Below are positions 20,021 to 29,339 of a stretch of DNA of 64,000 bases, in pieces. The translations under genes were made by a program, and so were the position numbers. Source of the DNA: JACDBE01 sp963714055 (GTDB lineage: Bacteria; Actinomycetota; Acidimicrobiia; Spongiisociales; UBA5794); contig OY970227.1 in NCBI GenBank assembly GCA_963714055.1, positions 1,054,001 through 1,118,000 on the forward strand, written 5' to 3'. Below the pieces are notes generated by a model. That model made no database searches. It was given only the letters and a program-made list of their open reading frames with translations, and was not told the DNA's origin. How positions within the stretch are numbered: position 1 is the stretch's first letter; each line of letters starts with the position of its first letter.

Positions 20021-20341
20021 CTACTCGAAGGTGGCTATCGCCACCATCAGCATGACGAGGAAGGTGGTGGCGAGGCCGAACAGCACCCAGGCGACCAACC
20101 TCCTGGCGAGCATCCCGGTGCCCTGTCGGGCAGCACCCACCAGCCAGCGGGCCCCGACGACGGCGCCGATCGTGGCCACCGTCCAGGGGACGGCGATGTG
20201 GTCGATCACCTGCAGGCAGAAGAGCCCGGCGACGAACCCCGTGGTGAACCCGGCCAGGGCACCGATGGTGACGTCGTGGATCATCCACCGCACGTCGGCC
20301 GGCGGTGGCCGCCTCGCCTCCTGCGATGCCTCGTCGGTCAC
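20021..20341 (-). CDS. Small hypothetical membrane protein
   Basis: A 106-aa protein with about three hydrophobic helices: an amphipathic N-terminus with RRPPPAD, then GALAGFTTGFVAGLFCLQVI, a middle helix and LVAWVLFGLATTFLVMLMVA. The ATGA overlap with folD (its start lies inside the folD stop) suggests co-transcription. No family recognised. Confidence 0.72.
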   Translation of the reverse strand: MTDEASQEARRPPPADVRWMIHDVTIGALAGFTTGFVAGLFCLQVIDHIAVPWTVATIGAVVGARWLVGAARQGTGMLARRLVAWVLFGLATTFLVMLMVAIATFE

Positions 20342-21189
20342 CTCGACCCCTCACGCCTGGTCGCCAGCTGCACCGTGTTGGCGAGGAGAGAGGCGATGGT
20401 CATCGGGCCGACGCCCCCCGGGACCGGCGTGATGGCCCCGGCCACCTCGACCACCGAGTCGAAGTCGACGTCGCCGACCAGGCCCTCCTCGGTGCGGTTG
20501 GTGCCGACGTCGATGACCGTCGCCCCCGGCTTCACGTCCTCGCCGCTGATCAGCCGGGGACGCCCGGCGGCCACCACCAGCAGGTCGGCGGTGCGGGTCA
20601 GGTCACCCAGCCCCGTGGTGCGGGAGTGGGCCTGCACCACGGTGGCGTCAGTTCCGCGAGCGCCCAACATCAACGCCATCGGGCGCCCCACCAGGAACGA
20701 GCGTCCCACCACCACCGCCGTCATCCCAGCGGTCGGGATGCCGTAGTGGTCGAGGATGCGGAGGATCCCCGAGGGGGTCGCCGGGCTGACGGTGGGCCGG
20801 CCGAGCACGAGCCGTCCGAGGTTGTAGGGGTGGAGGCCGTCGGCGTCCTTCGCCGGGTCGACCACTTCCACCACCCGGTCGCCGTCGAGCCCGGCAGGCA
20901 GCGGGAGCTGGACGATCATCCCGTGTACCGCCGGGTCGGCGTTCATCTCCTCGACCACCGCCTCGAGCTCCGCCTGGCCGGTCGTCGCCGGCAGCCGGCG
21001 GTCGACGGACACGATCCCGGCGGCGACGGCGGCGGCGTGCTTGGCGGTGACGTAGGCGTGCGAGGCGGGGTCGTCCCCGACGAGGATGGTGGCGAGGCCG
21101 ATGTCGCCGGGATGGGCGGCGACGGCGGCAGCCACCTCGGCCCTCAGGGCGGCCGCCACCTCCTTGCCGGAGAGGATCCGTGCGGTCAA
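20338..21189 (-). CDS. folD: Methylenetetrahydrofolate dehydrogenase/cyclohydrolase
   Basis: Bifunctional enzyme interconverting 5,10-methylene- and 10-formyl-THF, 283 aa. The catalytic Lys is in HAYVTAKHAA; MIVQLPLP, VVVGRSFLVGRP (NADP site) and the PVPGGVGPMT signature are intact. It overlaps purH by four bases, which fits a purine/C1 operon since PurH and PurN use 10-formyl-THF. Confidence 0.96.
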   Translation of the reverse strand: MTARILSGKEVAAALRAEVAAAVAAHPGDIGLATILVGDDPASHAYVTAKHAAAVAAGIVSVDRRLPATTGQAELEAVVEEMNADPAVHGMIVQLPLPAGLDGDRVVEVVDPAKDADGLHPYNLGRLVLGRPTVSPATPSGILRILDHYGIPTAGMTAVVVGRSFLVGRPMALMLGARGTDATVVQAHSRTTGLGDLTRTADLLVVAAGRPRLISGEDVKPGATVIDVGTNRTEEGLVGDVDFDSVVEVAGAITPVPGGVGPMTIASLLANTVQLATRREGSR

Positions 21190-22712
21190 TGCCTGAAGTG
21201 CCTGGTCCCGGCCAGGATCAGGGCGATCCCGAGGCGGTCGGCGGTGGCGACCACCTCGTCGTCGCGTCGGGACCCGCCCGGGGCCACCACCGCGGCCACG
21301 CCTGCGGCGGCGAGGACCTCGACCCCGTCGCCGAACGGGAAGAAGCCGTCACCGGCGGCGACCGCGCCATGGGCGCGCTCCCCCGCCTTGGCCACCGCCC
21401 GGACGGCGGCGCCCACCCGGCTCTGGTCGCCGGCGCCGATGCCGACGGCGGCGCCGCCGGTGGCGATCACCACCGAGTTGGACTTGGCGGCGGCGGCGAC
21501 CCGCCACGCCAGCCGGAGGTCGGCGAGCTGCGCCTCGTACGGTCTCACCGCCGAACGCACCTCCCAGTCGCCGTCGTCCGGGTTGCCGTCGCGGCGTTGG
21601 GCGACGAACCCGTCCTCGAGCCGGCGCAGGTCGAGGTCGCCGTCGTGCGGGACCGGGGCGACCAGCACCCGCATGTTCGGCTTGGCCGCCAGGACGGCCT
21701 CGGCCTCGGCGGCGACGACGGGAGCCACCACCACTTCGACGAACCGGTCGGCGAGACGCGCTGCGGCGGCTTCGTCCAGTGGGCCGCTCACCGCCACCAC
21801 CCCACCGAACGCCGACAGCGGGTCGCATTCCCAGGCGGCGGCGAAGGCCTCGGCGACGCCCGGCCGGACCGCCACACCGCACGGGTTGGTGTGCTTGACG
21901 ATGACCGCCGTCGCCCCATCGCCGGCCGGCTGCGTGGCAAGCCGCCACGCCGCCTCGGCGTCGACCAGGTTGTTGAACGAGAGCGCCTTCCCCTGGACCA
22001 GCTGGGCGGCGTCCCACCACCCGGTCCGACCCCGGTGGCGGTAGACGGCGGCCTCCTGGTGCGGGTTCTCGCCGTAGCGGAGCACGTCGACCCGGTCGAG
22101 TGCCACCACCACGGACGGAGGGAGCGGCTCGTCGCGGTGCAGCCAGCCGAGGATGGCGGCGTCGTAGCCGGCGGTGCGGGAGAAGGCGGTCGCCGCCAGC
22201 CGCCGCCGGGTGGCGGCGTCGATGCCCCCGGTCTCGACCATGCCGGCGACGGCCTCGTAGTCGCCGGGAGAGGTCACCACGGCGACGTTGGCGTGGTTCT
22301 TGGCGGCGGCCCGGATCATGGTCGGCCCGCCGATGTCGATCTGCTCGACGGCGGCCGGTTCGGCCACGTCGGGGTCGGCCACGGTGGCCTCGAACGGATA
22401 GAGATCGACCACGACCAGCTGGAACGGCTCGACGCCGTGTGCCTCCAGGTCGGCGACATGCTCCGGTCGGGACACGTCGGCGAGGATCCCGGCGTGGATG
22501 GCCGGGTGCAGCGTCTTGACCCGCCCGTCCAGCATCTCCGGGGTGCCGGTCACCTCGGTCACCGGGGTCACCGGGAGCCCGGCGGCGGCGAGGGCGGCGG
22601 CGGTGCCTCCCGATGAGACGATCTCGACACCGGCGGCGACCAGCCTGGTGGCGAACGGCACCAGCCCGGTCTTGTCGGACACCGACAGCAGAGCCCGCTT
22701 CACCGGGGTCAC
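21186..22712 (-). CDS. purH: Bifunctional AICAR transformylase/IMP cyclohydrolase
   Basis: Last two steps of IMP synthesis, 508 aa. The N-terminal MGS-like cyclohydrolase domain has LLSVSDKTGL, SSGGTA and GRVKTLHPAIHAG; the C-terminal transformylase has RYGENPHQEA, LSFNN and VKHTNPCG. The ATG at 22712 overlaps the purN stop. It is in the purN-purH-folD order. Confidence 0.96.
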   Translation of the reverse strand: MTPVKRALLSVSDKTGLVPFATRLVAAGVEIVSSGGTAAALAAAGLPVTPVTEVTGTPEMLDGRVKTLHPAIHAGILADVSRPEHVADLEAHGVEPFQLVVVDLYPFEATVADPDVAEPAAVEQIDIGGPTMIRAAAKNHANVAVVTSPGDYEAVAGMVETGGIDAATRRRLAATAFSRTAGYDAAILGWLHRDEPLPPSVVVALDRVDVLRYGENPHQEAAVYRHRGRTGWWDAAQLVQGKALSFNNLVDAEAAWRLATQPAGDGATAVIVKHTNPCGVAVRPGVAEAFAAAWECDPLSAFGGVVAVSGPLDEAAAARLADRFVEVVVAPVVAAEAEAVLAAKPNMRVLVAPVPHDGDLDLRRLEDGFVAQRRDGNPDDGDWEVRSAVRPYEAQLADLRLAWRVAAAAKSNSVVIATGGAAVGIGAGDQSRVGAAVRAVAKAGERAHGAVAAGDGFFPFGDGVEVLAAAGVAAVVAPGGSRRDDEVVATADRLGIALILAGTRHFRH

Positions 22713-23328
22713 GCCGGGTCCCAGGCGACGTGGCGGCCCTCGACCCGGAGCCGGCCGGCGGCGAAGGCGTCGACGACCTCCGGGTAACGACGGTGCTCCA
22801 CCTCCTGGATGCGGTCCCGCAGGGTGTCCTCGGTGTCACCGGGCAGCACCGGGATCGCCTCCTGGTAGACGATCGGCCCGTGGTCGACCTCCTCGTCGAC
22901 GAGGTGGATGGTGACCCCGGTGAGCGTCACCCCGTGGGCGAGCGCCTGGGCGACGGCGTGGGCGCCCGGGAAGGCCGGGAGCAGGGCCGGATGGGTGTTG
23001 AGGATGCGGTTGGGGAACCGGCGGATCGCCACCGGGGCGAGGATCCGCATGAAGCCGGCGAGCACCAGGGCGGCGGCGCCGTGGTCGGCGGCGGTGGCGC
23101 ACACCGCCTCGGTGAAGGCCGACGCGGTCGGGATGGGCGTCCCAGTCGACCACCTCGGCAGGCACCCCGGCGGCGGCGGCCCGGTCGAGCGCCTTCACCC
23201 CGGCGCGGTCGGAGATGACCACCACGATCTCGGCGTGGTAACGCCGGGTCGGCGGCGGCGTCGAGCAGGGCCTGGAGGTTGCTGCCGCTCCCGGAGACGA
23301 GCACGGCGATGGGGAGACGCCCGTTCAT
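22709..23328 (-). CDS. purN: Phosphoribosylglycinamide formyltransferase (two frameshifts)
   Basis: Transfers formyl from 10-formyl-THF to GAR, about 205 aa after repair. The start gives AVLVSGSGSNLQALLDAA, the centre FMRILAP...RILNTHPALLPAFPG (catalytic N, H), and the end HLVDEEVDHGPI. Two single-base insertions break it: one at about 23240 (GTTAC for GTAC) and one in a GGG run at about 23136. Removing both restores a protein of normal length. Overlap with purH at ATGA suggests the gene is functional in the organism. Confidence 0.88.
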
Positions 23329-23341
23329 GACCGGCGGCAGG

Positions 23342-24394
23342 TTATCCGCCCGACGCCCCGGTCAGTTGGAGGTCGACCGGGCCGGGTTCGGCCCCGGTGG
23401 CGAGGCGCCGCCGATGGGCCATACCGGCGAGCGCCTCGAGCACGACGCGGTGGGCGACGTTGACGGTGAGGTCGCTCACGTCGTAGGGAGGCGAGACCTC
23501 CACCACGTCGAGCCCGACGACGTCGTGGTCGACGCACAGCCGGCGCACCATGCGGAGCAGGTCGGCGGCCTGAATCCCTCCCGGCTCGGGTGTGCCGGTG
23601 CCCGGCGCCTGGGACGGGTCGATGGCGTCGATGTCCACCGAGATGTAGAGGCGGTCGGCGGCGGAGAGGGCCTCGGAGACGGCGTCCTCCATCACCGCGG
23701 CGAAGCCCCGCTCCCAGATCTCCTGCATGGTGTGCCACCGCATCCCCTGGTCGTGCATCCACTCGAAGACATCCCGGGGCGGCCAGTAGCCGCGCAGCCC
23801 CACCTGGACGAAGTGGCTGCCGGGCACCGCGCCCGACTCGATGAGGCGCCGCATCGGGGTGCCGTGGCTGGCCAGGTTTCCGTCGATGCTGTCGGCGGTG
23901 TCGGCGTGGGCGTCGAAGTGGACGACACCGACGGCGCCGTGGCCGTGCACGTCGGCAACGGCCGTCGCCGCCGGCCAGGTGATCGAGTGGTCGCCGCCGA
24001 GGACGACCGGGACGATGCCCCGCCGGGCGACGTCGTGGACCCGGTCGTGGATGTTGGCGTGCGAGGCCTCGGTCCGCCCGTGCGGGCAGTAGGCGTCCCC
24101 GTAGTCGACCACTTCGAGGTGATCGAAGATCTCCAGCCCGAGGTCGAGGTGGTAGGTGCCCGGCATGTACGCCTGGCCCCGGATCGCCTTGGGCCCGAAG
24201 CGCGCCCCGGGCCGGTTGGTGGTCGACCCGTCGAACGGTGCCCCGACGACGGCGACGTCCGGGCGCCACTCGTCGAGCTGTTCGGGCTCGGTGAGCAGCG
24301 GCCGTTGGGCGAACGTGGTGACGCTGCCGAACACGTAGCCCAGTTCGAGCTGCTCCTCGTACCCCGGTGGCAGCCGGCGCCGTGGCTCGGTCAT
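23342..24394 (-). CDS. speB: Agmatinase-family ureohydrolase
   Basis: Binuclear Mn enzyme releasing urea from agmatine or a related guanidino compound, 350 aa. Metal ligands are in LGGDHS, FDAHAD and SVDIDAIDP; GTGTPEPGG follows. I chose the ATG at 24394 (MTEPRRRLPPG). The upstream extension of about 33 residues is unlikely. Substrate (agmatine, guanidinobutyrate or guanidinopropionate) cannot be fixed from sequence. It is 14 bp upstream of purN on the same strand. Confidence 0.85.
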   Translation of the reverse strand: MTEPRRRLPPGYEEQLELGYVFGSVTTFAQRPLLTEPEQLDEWRPDVAVVGAPFDGSTTNRPGARFGPKAIRGQAYMPGTYHLDLGLEIFDHLEVVDYGDAYCPHGRTEASHANIHDRVHDVARRGIVPVVLGGDHSITWPAATAVADVHGHGAVGVVHFDAHADTADSIDGNLASHGTPMRRLIESGAVPGSHFVQVGLRGYWPPRDVFEWMHDQGMRWHTMQEIWERGFAAVMEDAVSEALSAADRLYISVDIDAIDPSQAPGTGTPEPGGIQAADLLRMVRRLCVDHDVVGLDVVEVSPPYDVSDLTVNVAHRVVLEALAGMAHRRRLATGAEPGPVDLQLTGASGG

Positions 24395-24502
24395 TGCCGA
24401 GACGTTAGGCGCGAACCTCGAGACAGGTTCGACGTCGAGGGCGCGGTCAAGTGCGACCGGCGACCGCCGAAATCTGTCACACCTAAGGTGCATGATGGGT
24501 GG

Positions 24503-25744
24503 ATGGTGATGGACAACGACACTCTGCGCTCCATGAGGACGGCACTACCGACCGACCTGGAGGCGATGACGCCCGGGCCGCGACTCGCCGCCCTGCTGGC
24601 GTCTGTGGACCGGCGCCGGTTGTCGGATCACGACGTGGTGCGACTCATGGTGGCCCGGGACCGTTTGGTCTCACACTGACCAGGCGCAGCGGGCCGCCGA
24701 TATCGCCGAGGTGACGCGGCGGTGCGGCGACGACGACGTCACCGGGGAGTTCGCCGCCCTCGAGGTGGGCGCGGCCCTGCGGCTCACCCGGACCGCGGCT
24801 CAGCATGAGGTCGCCTTCGCTCGATGACGTGACCGAGCGGCTCCCTCAGGTCGGTGAGCTGTTGGGGTCGGGTCAGGGTCGATGTGCGCCGCGCCCGGGT
24901 GCTGGCGGACGGCACCGCCCACCTCGCCGTGGAGGCGGGGCGCCGGGTGGTTGCCGACGTCGCCGACCGTGCACGGTGATCTCACCACCGGTCAGCTGCG
25001 GGCGTTGCTGCGCAAACTGTGCCTGGTGGCCGACCCCGAAGACGCCAAGACCCGCCTCCAACACGCCGTCGAGGACCGGAGGGTCGTGGTGGAAGCGAAC
25101 CCGGCGGGTTCCGCCAACCTGTTGCTGATGGACCTGCCACCGGATGTGGCGGCGGCGGCCCGGGAACGCATCGACCACCTCGCCCGGATGCTGCCCAACG
25201 GTGACGGGCGCACCATGGATCAGCGTCGCGCGACGTCGCCGTCGACCTGCTCACCGGGCACACCAAGCCGCTGGGTCGAGGGATGGTGGACCTCACCGTC
25301 GACCTGCGCACCCTCCTCGGGTTGGCCGAGGACCCGGGTGACCTCGCCGGGTGGGGACCGGTGATAGCCGACATCGCCCGCCAGATCACCGACCGGCAGA
25401 CCGACGGGCGGTGGCAAGCCACCGTCATCGACGACAACGGCGACCCATTCGCCGTGGCCGTCAGACGACGTCCCACCGCATCCCAGGCCCGCCAGGTCAG
25501 GGCACGGCACCGCACCTGCGTGTTCCCCGGATGCCGGATGCCCGCCCGCTCCTCCGACCTCGACCACACCACCCGGCACACCGATGGCGGACCCACCCTC
25601 CAGCGGAACTTGGCACCGCTCTGCGAGTTCCACCACAGGGCGAAAGACGAAGGCGGCTGGCGTTACCGGCGCCGACGCAACGGCGACCATGTCTGGACCA
25701 GCCCCCACGGTCACACCTATGTCACCAGCGGACGCTCGCCCTAG
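24503..25744 (+). pseudogene. HNH endonuclease-domain protein of the DUF222/13E12 type, decayed
   Basis: The protein is readable only by switching frames at least five times: near 24675, 24825, 24875, 24985 and 25230. The pieces give an N-terminal helical DUF222-like region (RLAALLASVDRRRLSDHDV, then ALRLTRTAAQHEVAFAR), a middle part (LCLVADPEDAKTRLQHAVED) and a C-terminal HNH motif (CVFPGCRMPARSSDLDHT, then NLAPLCEFHHRAKDEGGW). Indel density is several times that of neighbouring frameshifted genes, so this is probably a real pseudogene. These proteins are multicopy in actinobacteria and often mobile. Confidence 0.82.
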
Positions 25745-25746
25745 CG

Positions 25747-26670
25747 TCAGCTCTCGACGAATCGGACCTCGAACGTGGTCGGCCAGAGCTTCCCGGTGAG
25801 TAGGAACGTATCACTGGCGGGGTCGAAGGCGATGCCGTTGAGGACGTCACGGCCGGGCACGTCGGCCAGCTCCTCATCGAGGGCGGAAGCGTCGATCACC
25901 GCAAGCACGACGCCGTCAGGCCCGATGGCGACGATCTCGTCGGTCAGCCAGACGTTGGCGAACACCAGCCCGTCGACGCACTCCAATTCGTTGAGGTTGT
26001 GGAGCGGAGTCCCCTCCCGGGTCACGCTGACCTCGTCGAGCGGCTCGAAGGTCTCCGGGTCTCGATAGGTCAGCGTCGAGCTCCCGTTGGACATCACCAG
26101 CCGTTGGTCGTCGTCGGCGCAGAGCCCCCACCCCTCCCCCTCGTAGGCGTGGGTGCCCGTCTGTTCCAGGGTGGCCGGGTCCCAGACCAGGGCGGTCTCC
26201 TCCTGCCAGGTGAGCTGGACCAACCGGCCGTCGACCAGCTCCAAGCCCTCCCCGAAGAGGTCCGGGTCCAGGGATGCCGAGTCCAGCACCTCGCCGCTCG
26301 TGCGGTCGGTAAGCCGCACCGTCGACTCGCCGTAGAGACCGGTGCTCTCCCAGACCACGTCGCCGTCGACGACCAGGCCCTGGGTGAACGCCTCCGGGTC
26401 GTGGGGTATGCGGGCCACGATCTCCGGCACCCAGGACGCCAACTCGCCGGTCGCCACCTCGGGGTACGCCGGTACGGCGACAACGGCGGTGGTAGAGGTC
26501 ACGACCGTGGTCGTCGCCCGAGCCGGCGGGGCCGTGGTCGCCGTTGGGGTCGAAGGGGCAGCCGTACTCACCGGCGAGGTGGTGGTGCCCCCGGTCACTC
26601 CCGGCGTCGCCGCGCACCCCACCGTGACCACCATGAGGAAGGCGGTCACCAGCCGTCCCGCCGGCGTCAC
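25747..26670 (-). CDS. Secreted glutaminyl-peptide cyclotransferase-like beta-propeller protein
   Basis: A 307-aa exported protein. A signal or lipoprotein-like N-terminus (VTAFLMVVTVGCAATPG) is followed by a Thr/Ala/Pro linker and a domain of plant-type glutamine cyclotransferase. Characteristic motifs are IPHDPEAFTQGL, WESTGLYGESTVR, GEGLELVDGRLVQLTWQE and LNELECVDG. The family converts N-terminal Gln to pyroglutamate. The GTG at 26670 overlaps the sucD stop. The lipobox is imperfect (TVGC), so lipid anchoring is uncertain. Confidence 0.87.
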   Translation of the reverse strand: MTPAGRLVTAFLMVVTVGCAATPGVTGGTTTSPVSTAAPSTPTATTAPPARATTTVVTSTTAVVAVPAYPEVATGELASWVPEIVARIPHDPEAFTQGLVVDGDVVWESTGLYGESTVRLTDRTSGEVLDSASLDPDLFGEGLELVDGRLVQLTWQEETALVWDPATLEQTGTHAYEGEGWGLCADDDQRLVMSNGSSTLTYRDPETFEPLDEVSVTREGTPLHNLNELECVDGLVFANVWLTDEIVAIGPDGVVLAVIDASALDEELADVPGRDVLNGIAFDPASDTFLLTGKLWPTTFEVRFVES

Positions 26671-27596
26671 TCCTCGCCCAGGGCCTGCAGCATCGCCGCG
26701 CCCATGTCGGTGGGGGTGGGTGCCATCACAACCCCGGCCCCCTCGAGGGCGGCGATCTTGTCGGCGGCCGTGCCGCGCCCTCCGGAGATGATGGCCCCGG
26801 CGTGGCCCATCCGCTTGCCGGGTGGCGCCGTGGTGCCGGCGATGAAGCCGGCCACCGGCTTGGTCATCGACGACTTGACGTAGTCGGCCCCCTCCTCTTC
26901 GGCCGACCCCCCGATCTCGCCGATCATCAGCACGCCGTCGGTCGCCGGGTCCTCGTTGAACAGGGTCAGGCAGTCGACGAAGTTGGTCCCATTCACCGGG
27001 TCGCCACCGATCCCGATGGCCGTGGTCTGCCCGAGCCCGTTGTTGGTGAGTTGGAACACCGCCTCGTAGGTGAGGGTGCCCGACCGGCTCACCACCCCGA
27101 TCCGGCCCGGCGTGTGGATGTACCCGGGCATGATCCCGATCTTGCACTGCCGCGGGGTGATGACCCCGGGGCAGTTGGGCCCGACCAGCCGGACCGGACG
27201 CTCCTCGATGAACCGCTTCGCCCTCATCATGTCGGTCACCGGGATCCCCTCGGTGATGGCGATGATCAGCGGGACCCCGGCGTCGGCCGCCTCCATGATG
27301 GCGTCGGCGGCGAAGGGCGGTGGGACATAGACCACCGAGGCGTTGGCCCCGGTCTCGGCCACGGCTTCACGCACCGACCCGTAGATGGGCAGCTCCTGGG
27401 TGTACCGGTCTTCTCGCCCGGGCACCCCGGAGTGGTCGGTCTCGCCCTCGAACCGCTCGACCTCTCCGGCCCGGCTCGGGTGGACCGCCCCCACCATCGC
27501 CGTGCCGTAGGCGATCGCCTTGTCGGTGTGGAACCGGCCGGTCTTGCCCAGCCCCTGGATGATGACCCTGGTGTCCGACCCGACCAGCACGCTCAT
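26667..27596 (-). CDS. sucD: Succinyl-CoA ligase alpha subunit
   Basis: CoA-binding subunit of succinyl-CoA synthetase, 309 aa. The nucleotide motif is VIIQGLGKTGRFH, the CoA/succinate site includes EGIPVTDMMR and GPNCPGVITP, and the phospho-His is in GHAGAIISGG. The ATG at 27596 overlaps the sucC stop. A longer reading frame through sucC is a side effect of the sucC frameshift. Confidence 0.95.
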   Translation of the reverse strand: MSVLVGSDTRVIIQGLGKTGRFHTDKAIAYGTAMVGAVHPSRAGEVERFEGETDHSGVPGREDRYTQELPIYGSVREAVAETGANASVVYVPPPFAADAIMEAADAGVPLIIAITEGIPVTDMMRAKRFIEERPVRLVGPNCPGVITPRQCKIGIMPGYIHTPGRIGVVSRSGTLTYEAVFQLTNNGLGQTTAIGIGGDPVNGTNFVDCLTLFNEDPATDGVLMIGEIGGSAEEEGADYVKSSMTKPVAGFIAGTTAPPGKRMGHAGAIISGGRGTAADKIAALEGAGVVMAPTPTDMGAAMLQALGEE

Positions 27597-28817
27597 GAGG
27601 TCAGCTCCACGATCTTCTGCGCCCCGTCCTTCATGTCGACCGCCGACACCACGTTGAGGCCCGACTCGTCGATGATCTGCTTGCCCAACTCGACGTTGGT
27701 GCCCTCGAGCCTGACCACCAGCGGCACCGCCAGGCCGACCTCCTTGACCGCCTCGACCACCCCGGTGGCGATGGTGTCGCAGCGCATGATCCCCCCGAAG
27801 ATGTTGACGAAGATCCCCTTGACGGCTGGGTCGCGGGTGATGATCTTGAAGGCGGCGGTGACCTGGTCCTTGTCGGCGCCGCCGCCGACGTCGAGGAAGT
27901 TGGCCGGCTCGCCGCCGACGTACTTGATGATGTCCATGGTGGCCATGGCCAGCCCGGCCCCGTTCACCATGCACCCGATCTTCCCGTCCAGCTTGATGAA
28001 GCTGAGCCCGTGCTCGGAGGCGAGCAGCTCGGCGGCGTCCTCCTCGCTCTCGTCGCGCATCGCCGCCACGTCGGGATGGCGGTAGACGGCGTTGCCCTCG
28101 AAGCTCATCTTCCCGTCGAGCGCCATCACCTGCCCGTCCTTGGTCACCACCAGCGGGTTGATCTCCACCAGGTCGGTGTCCAGCTCGACGGCGAACTCTG
28201 CGAGCGTCTGCAGGAAGGCGACGCCGTTGCGGTGGGCGATCGCCGGTGAGGCCGAGGGCGTCGGCCACCCGGGCCGCCTCGAACCCGAGCAACCCGAAGG
28301 CCGGGTCGATCGACTGGCGGACGATCTTCTCCGGGGTCTCGGCCGCCACCTCCTCGATCTCGGTGCCCCCTTCGGTCGACGCCATCACCGTGTTCCGCCC
28401 CTGAGCCCGGTCGAGCACGATCGACAGGTAGAGCTCCCGCTCGATGTCGATGCCCTGCTCCAGGTAGAGGCGGTTGACCTGCTTGCCGTCTGGCCCGGTC
28501 TGGATGGTGACGAGGGTCGAACCGAGCATCTTCCCGGCCAGCTCCCGCACCCTGGCCTCGGCGGCCTCGATGCCCCCGGCGACTCCTTCGGTGACCACGG
28601 TGACCCCACCGACGTCGGGGTGCTCGACGAACCTGCCCTTGCCGCGCCCACCGGCATGGATCTGCGACTTCAGCACCACCACCGGGTTCCCGCTCTCCTC
28701 GACGATGGAGCGGACCGCGGCAACCGCCTCGTCGACGGTCGTGGCCACCCGGCCGAGCGGGACCGGGATGCCCCGCGCCCGCATCAGCTCCTTGGCCTGG
28801 TACTCGTGGATCTTCAA
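27593..28817 (-). CDS. sucC: Succinyl-CoA ligase beta subunit (frameshifted)
   Basis: ATP-grasp subunit, about 407 aa after repair. The start reads MKIHEYQAKELMRARGIPVP with KSQIHAGGRGKG; the second part has VEINPLVVTKDGQ, GLAMATMD and VNIFGGIMRCD. One extra base near 28240, in GGCGATCGCC, splits the gene. After correction it reads ALGLTG.AHRNGVAFLQTL. sucC-sucD is the usual order and they overlap at ATGA. Confidence 0.93.
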
Positions 28818-28879
28818 CGGCGCCTCCTCGAGTTCGCTAGTGGGGACGGTGGCGGGTCACCGGGAGTGCCGGTGCGGAG

Positions 28880-29281
28880 TCAAACGGGATCGCGCTCGCC
28901 GAAGTACTCGTTCACCCAGTCGGCGATCTCGGTGAGCGGCGCCCCTGGCGTGAAGATGCGCACCAGCCCCTTGGCCTCCAGCTTGGGGATGTCCTCGTCG
29001 GGGATGATCCCGCCGCCGAACACGACGATGTCCTCGGCGCCCCGGGCGGCGAGCTGCTCGACCACCTGGGGGAACAGCGTCATGTGGGCTCCGGAGAGCA
29101 CCGACAGGCCGACGGCGTCGACGTCCTCCTGGATGGCGGTCTCCACGATCTGCGCCGGCGTCTGGTGCAAGCCCGAGTAGATGACCTCGCATCCGGCGTC
29201 GCGCAGCGCCCGGGCCACCACCTTGGCCCCGCGGTCGTGGCCGTCGAGCCCCGGTTTGGCGATGAGGATCCGTGGCGGCAT
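28880..29281 (-). CDS. Cobalamin-binding subunit (methylmalonyl-CoA mutase C-terminal domain type)
   Basis: A 133-aa stand-alone B12-binding domain. The lower-ligand motif DxHxxG is seen in GLDGHDRGAK; SVLSGAHMTLFPQV and FGGGIIPDEDIPKL follow. Such separate domains pair with a catalytic alpha subunit to make two-subunit mutases acting on methylmalonyl-CoA or isobutyryl/hydroxyisobutyryl-CoA. No catalytic subunit is in the window, so the substrate is open. It is downstream of pcrA on the same strand. Confidence 0.9.
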   Translation of the reverse strand: MPPRILIAKPGLDGHDRGAKVVARALRDAGCEVIYSGLHQTPAQIVETAIQEDVDAVGLSVLSGAHMTLFPQVVEQLAARGAEDIVVFGGGIIPDEDIPKLEAKGLVRIFTPGAPLTEIADWVNEYFGERDPV

Positions 29282-29339
29282 CTCGCCGTCGAGGTTAGTG
29301 GCCGGCCGTACACCGGGGAGGGGCGGGCCGAGCGGGGCT

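Noticed and set aside
24660..24690. Stop-codon readthrough or selenocysteine in the HNH gene
   Set aside because: The TGA is followed by frame loss rather than continued homology in frame, and further frameshifts lie downstream.
27000..27330. Plus-strand open frames across sucD
   Set aside because: No family similarity; low-complexity Arg/Pro/Gly composition typical of shadow frames.
26667..28817. A single SucC-SucD fusion protein
   Set aside because: The 716-residue reading frame exists only because an inserted base in sucC near 28240 shifts it into the sucD frame. Its middle part is Arg-rich nonsense, and normal sucC and sucD overlap at ATGA.
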